Below, piece after piece: positions 50,195-51,301 of a stretch of 51,301 nucleotides of DNA (within the stretch, counting starts at the first letter, position 1; each line of letters begins with the position of its first letter). The DNA lies in the NCBI GenBank assembly GCA_003132905.1, contig PKZC01000130.1, forward strand, positions 7,327-58,627, read 5' to 3'. The notes under the pieces are model-generated. The model saw only the letters and a program-made list of their open reading frames with translations, had not been told where the DNA came from and ran no database searches. Both the position numbers and the translations under genes were made by a program. The DNA is from Bryobacterales bacterium. GTDB taxonomy: Bacteria > Acidobacteriota > Terriglobia > Bryobacterales > Bryobacteraceae.

Positions 50195-50586
50195 TCCCGC
50201 CTCAGCCCCATGTACGGTATCACATCCGATGTCTCCGCCTGCCCATCACGCAATCCCGTGCTGAATACAGCCGACTCCTCTGAACTTTCCACAACTCCCT
50301 CACGGCCATCACAAATCCCGCGCAAGGCCGTTCCGGGGGGCCCCAAGCGTTTTACGCCCATAGGGAGTGCCGAGAATCCAAACGATTGCGCCACGGTCAG
50401 CGCTGCGTCAGCACGTACCATTGTGGTGGGCAGTCCCTGCCGTGCCCACTGAGTACGTCGCGCGGCCAGGCGATCGAACTCAGGCATTGAAGCATGTTTA
50501 GTATCACCCACAGTATCGCCTGAATATTGCAAGTTGTTCATTCTACTACTTAGACCATGTGATATTGAATCACTTGACTCGATCAT
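50191..50586 (-). CDS. hypothetical protein
   Basis: A 131-residue frame starting at 50586 in an ATGA overlap with the HTH gene. It contains FDRLAARRTQWARQGLPTTM, VRADAALTVAQSFGFSALPM and a Gly/Glu-rich end. An internal start (MNNLQYSGDTVG) is possible. Composition is atypical for a phage protein and no domain is recognised. Confidence 0.4.
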   Translation of the reverse strand: MIESSDSISHGLSSRMNNLQYSGDTVGDTKHASMPEFDRLAARRTQWARQGLPTTMVRADAALTVAQSFGFSALPMGVKRLGPPGTALRGICDGREGVVESSEESAVFSTGLRDGQAETSDVIPYMGLRRE

Positions 50587-51113
50587 TTGCGCAGCATCTC
50601 GATCGTCACCGCGGCCGGCTCGACGTCGGCGCTCCCGCCTGCGACAGCGATGTTTATTGTTGTGCCACTTGCGCCATCTTGCAACAGACCAGATAGACGC
50701 GCACGCAACTCCAATGAACTCAACATATTACGAGAATGTGCCGCAAGTGCCGGATGTAACGGTTTGCCTTCATTCGCGCGTTCGGCGTCTGAAATCCACA
50801 GTTCAAGGCGGTCGTCGAGGGACTGAACGCGGTCGTGTATATTTTGTCTAACAGTCTCGCGAGCAGCATCGGCGTGTTGTTCGCTATCTTGTTTAGTTGT
50901 AGCAGATAGCGCTAACTCTTTGATGATGTTGCGTTCGGGAGTAACGCCACGAAGTGAGGAAATGGCGGGGCGGAGCAGGTCGAGCTTGAAGCGTGAGATG
51001 GAACTATGGTGAACGGGTGGCACAACTCTTGCGCCAATGGCGCGGAGAGCTTCGCCGGCGAGGATAGCGTCGATGATTAGCTGGCGCTGCGGGTGCTTTT
51101 CGACGGCGTTCAG
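50583..51113 (-). CDS. HTH protein, candidate terminase small subunit (CTG start)
   Basis: The frame continues upstream of its first standard start (GTG at 51023) for 30 codons: LNAVEKHPQRQLIIDAILAG, then EALRAIGARVVPPVHHSSIS, RFKLDLLRP. This reads as a helix-turn-helix of the type found in small terminase subunits and phage DNA-binding proteins ('P.R..I...I..G.sl..Ia...'). The most plausible start is CTG at 51113, preceded by GAGGTG at 5 nt; a -1 frameshift from a short ORF at 51148 is an alternative. The rest (176 residues in all) is helical (KQDSEQHADAARETVRQNIH), as in small terminases. Position well upstream of the large terminase fits, though not adjacent. Confidence 0.55.
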   Translation of the reverse strand: MNAVEKHPQRQLIIDAILAGEALRAIGARVVPPVHHSSISRFKLDLLRPAISSLRGVTPERNIIKELALSATTKQDSEQHADAARETVRQNIHDRVQSLDDRLELWISDAERANEGKPLHPALAAHSRNMLSSLELRARLSGLLQDGASGTTINIAVAGGSADVEPAAVTIEMLRK

Positions 51114-51222
51114 AGCAACACCTCGGAAGATTCACTGATCTTGGTCATAGAACGTTCAAGCTAAAGAAACGAAGGGAGAAAGCGAGCGGCGAAAATAAAT
51201 GCTTGAAACTGTCGGAATTGTC

Positions 51223-51251
51223 TTGACATGAGGAGCGATATGCGACATAAT
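51223..51251 (+). promoter_or_regulatory. near-consensus sigma70 promoter, leaderless arrangement
   Basis: TTGACA (51223-51228), 17-nt spacer, CATAAT (51246-51251), then 6 nt to ATG at 51258. Strong -35, optimal spacer. Transcription is predicted to begin at the start codon. Confidence 0.65.
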
Positions 51252-51257
51252 CAAGTT

Positions 51258-51301
51258 ATGAAAAACACAACAGAGAGCAAACAACTAACCGAGCAGATTA
51301 A
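51258..51301 (+). CDS. partial gene at window edge
   Basis: Starts MKNTTESKQLTEQI and continues past the window. It is rightward and has its own strong promoter. Divergent from the leftward late gene series, in the place where a phage regulator gene would be expected. Product not identifiable from 14 residues. Confidence 0.5.
   Translation, partial: MKNTTESKQLTEQI

Noticed and set aside
1..51301. CRISPR array, integrase, attachment sites, replication genes
   Set aside because: No regularly spaced repeats, no tyrosine or serine recombinase, no polymerase or helicase motif was seen in any plausible gene.

Overview
The window looks like most of the genome, or a large fragment, of a tailed double-stranded DNA phage or prophage. 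One leftward (minus-strand) series of genes runs from about 51.1 kb down to 7.35 kb and carries the late functions in canonical order: HTH protein that may be the small terminase, large terminase, portal, scaffold-like protein, major capsid protein, connector, tail hub, internal or ejection-type proteins, fibres and tailspike. I see no tape-measure, sheath or major tail-tube gene, and several large Gln/Ala-rich proteins resemble podoviral ejection proteins, so a short-tailed virion is the most likely reading (inference). No integrase or phage replication gene is visible. Base composition is moderately GC-rich. The host is not identifiable from the sequence alone; a soil Gram-negative such as an Acidobacterium is a guess from the style of the signal peptides and small genes.

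Layout. 1-5.99 kb is a leftward accessory and lysis block of mostly very small genes chained by ATGA, GTGA, TGATG or TAATG overlaps. It contains an IS1595/ISXO2-type transposase without visible inverted repeats, a Phd/YefM-like protein, a mini-LuxR protein, several small membrane proteins and a SleB-like cell-wall hydrolase. 6.0-6.15 kb is a non-coding stretch with three interlocking inverted repeats. 6.19-7.29 kb is a short rightward cluster of four small genes. 7.35-29.6 kb encodes fibre, tailspike and internal-virion genes. 29.6-46.5 kb encodes hub, structural proteins, connector, capsid, scaffold, portal and terminase, interrupted by one rightward HNH homing endonuclease at 36 kb. 46.5-49.2 kb is a chain of small genes that includes an apparently circularly permuted histidine phosphatase. 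49.2-51.3 kb holds a rightward DUF559 nuclease behind an operator-like promoter, a leftward set of three ORFs, and the start of a rightward gene cut by the window edge.

Most notable. (1) Seven or eight proteins in the fibre/tailspike block start with Sec-type signal peptides, which is unexpected for virion proteins assembled in the cytoplasm. (2) The histidine-phosphatase-like protein has its RHG motif at the C-terminus instead of the N-terminus. (3) Three independent sigma70-like promoters place the -10 box only 5-6 nt before an ATG, which predicts leaderless mRNAs. (4) Many genes under 60 codons can be placed precisely because their starts overlap neighbouring stops.
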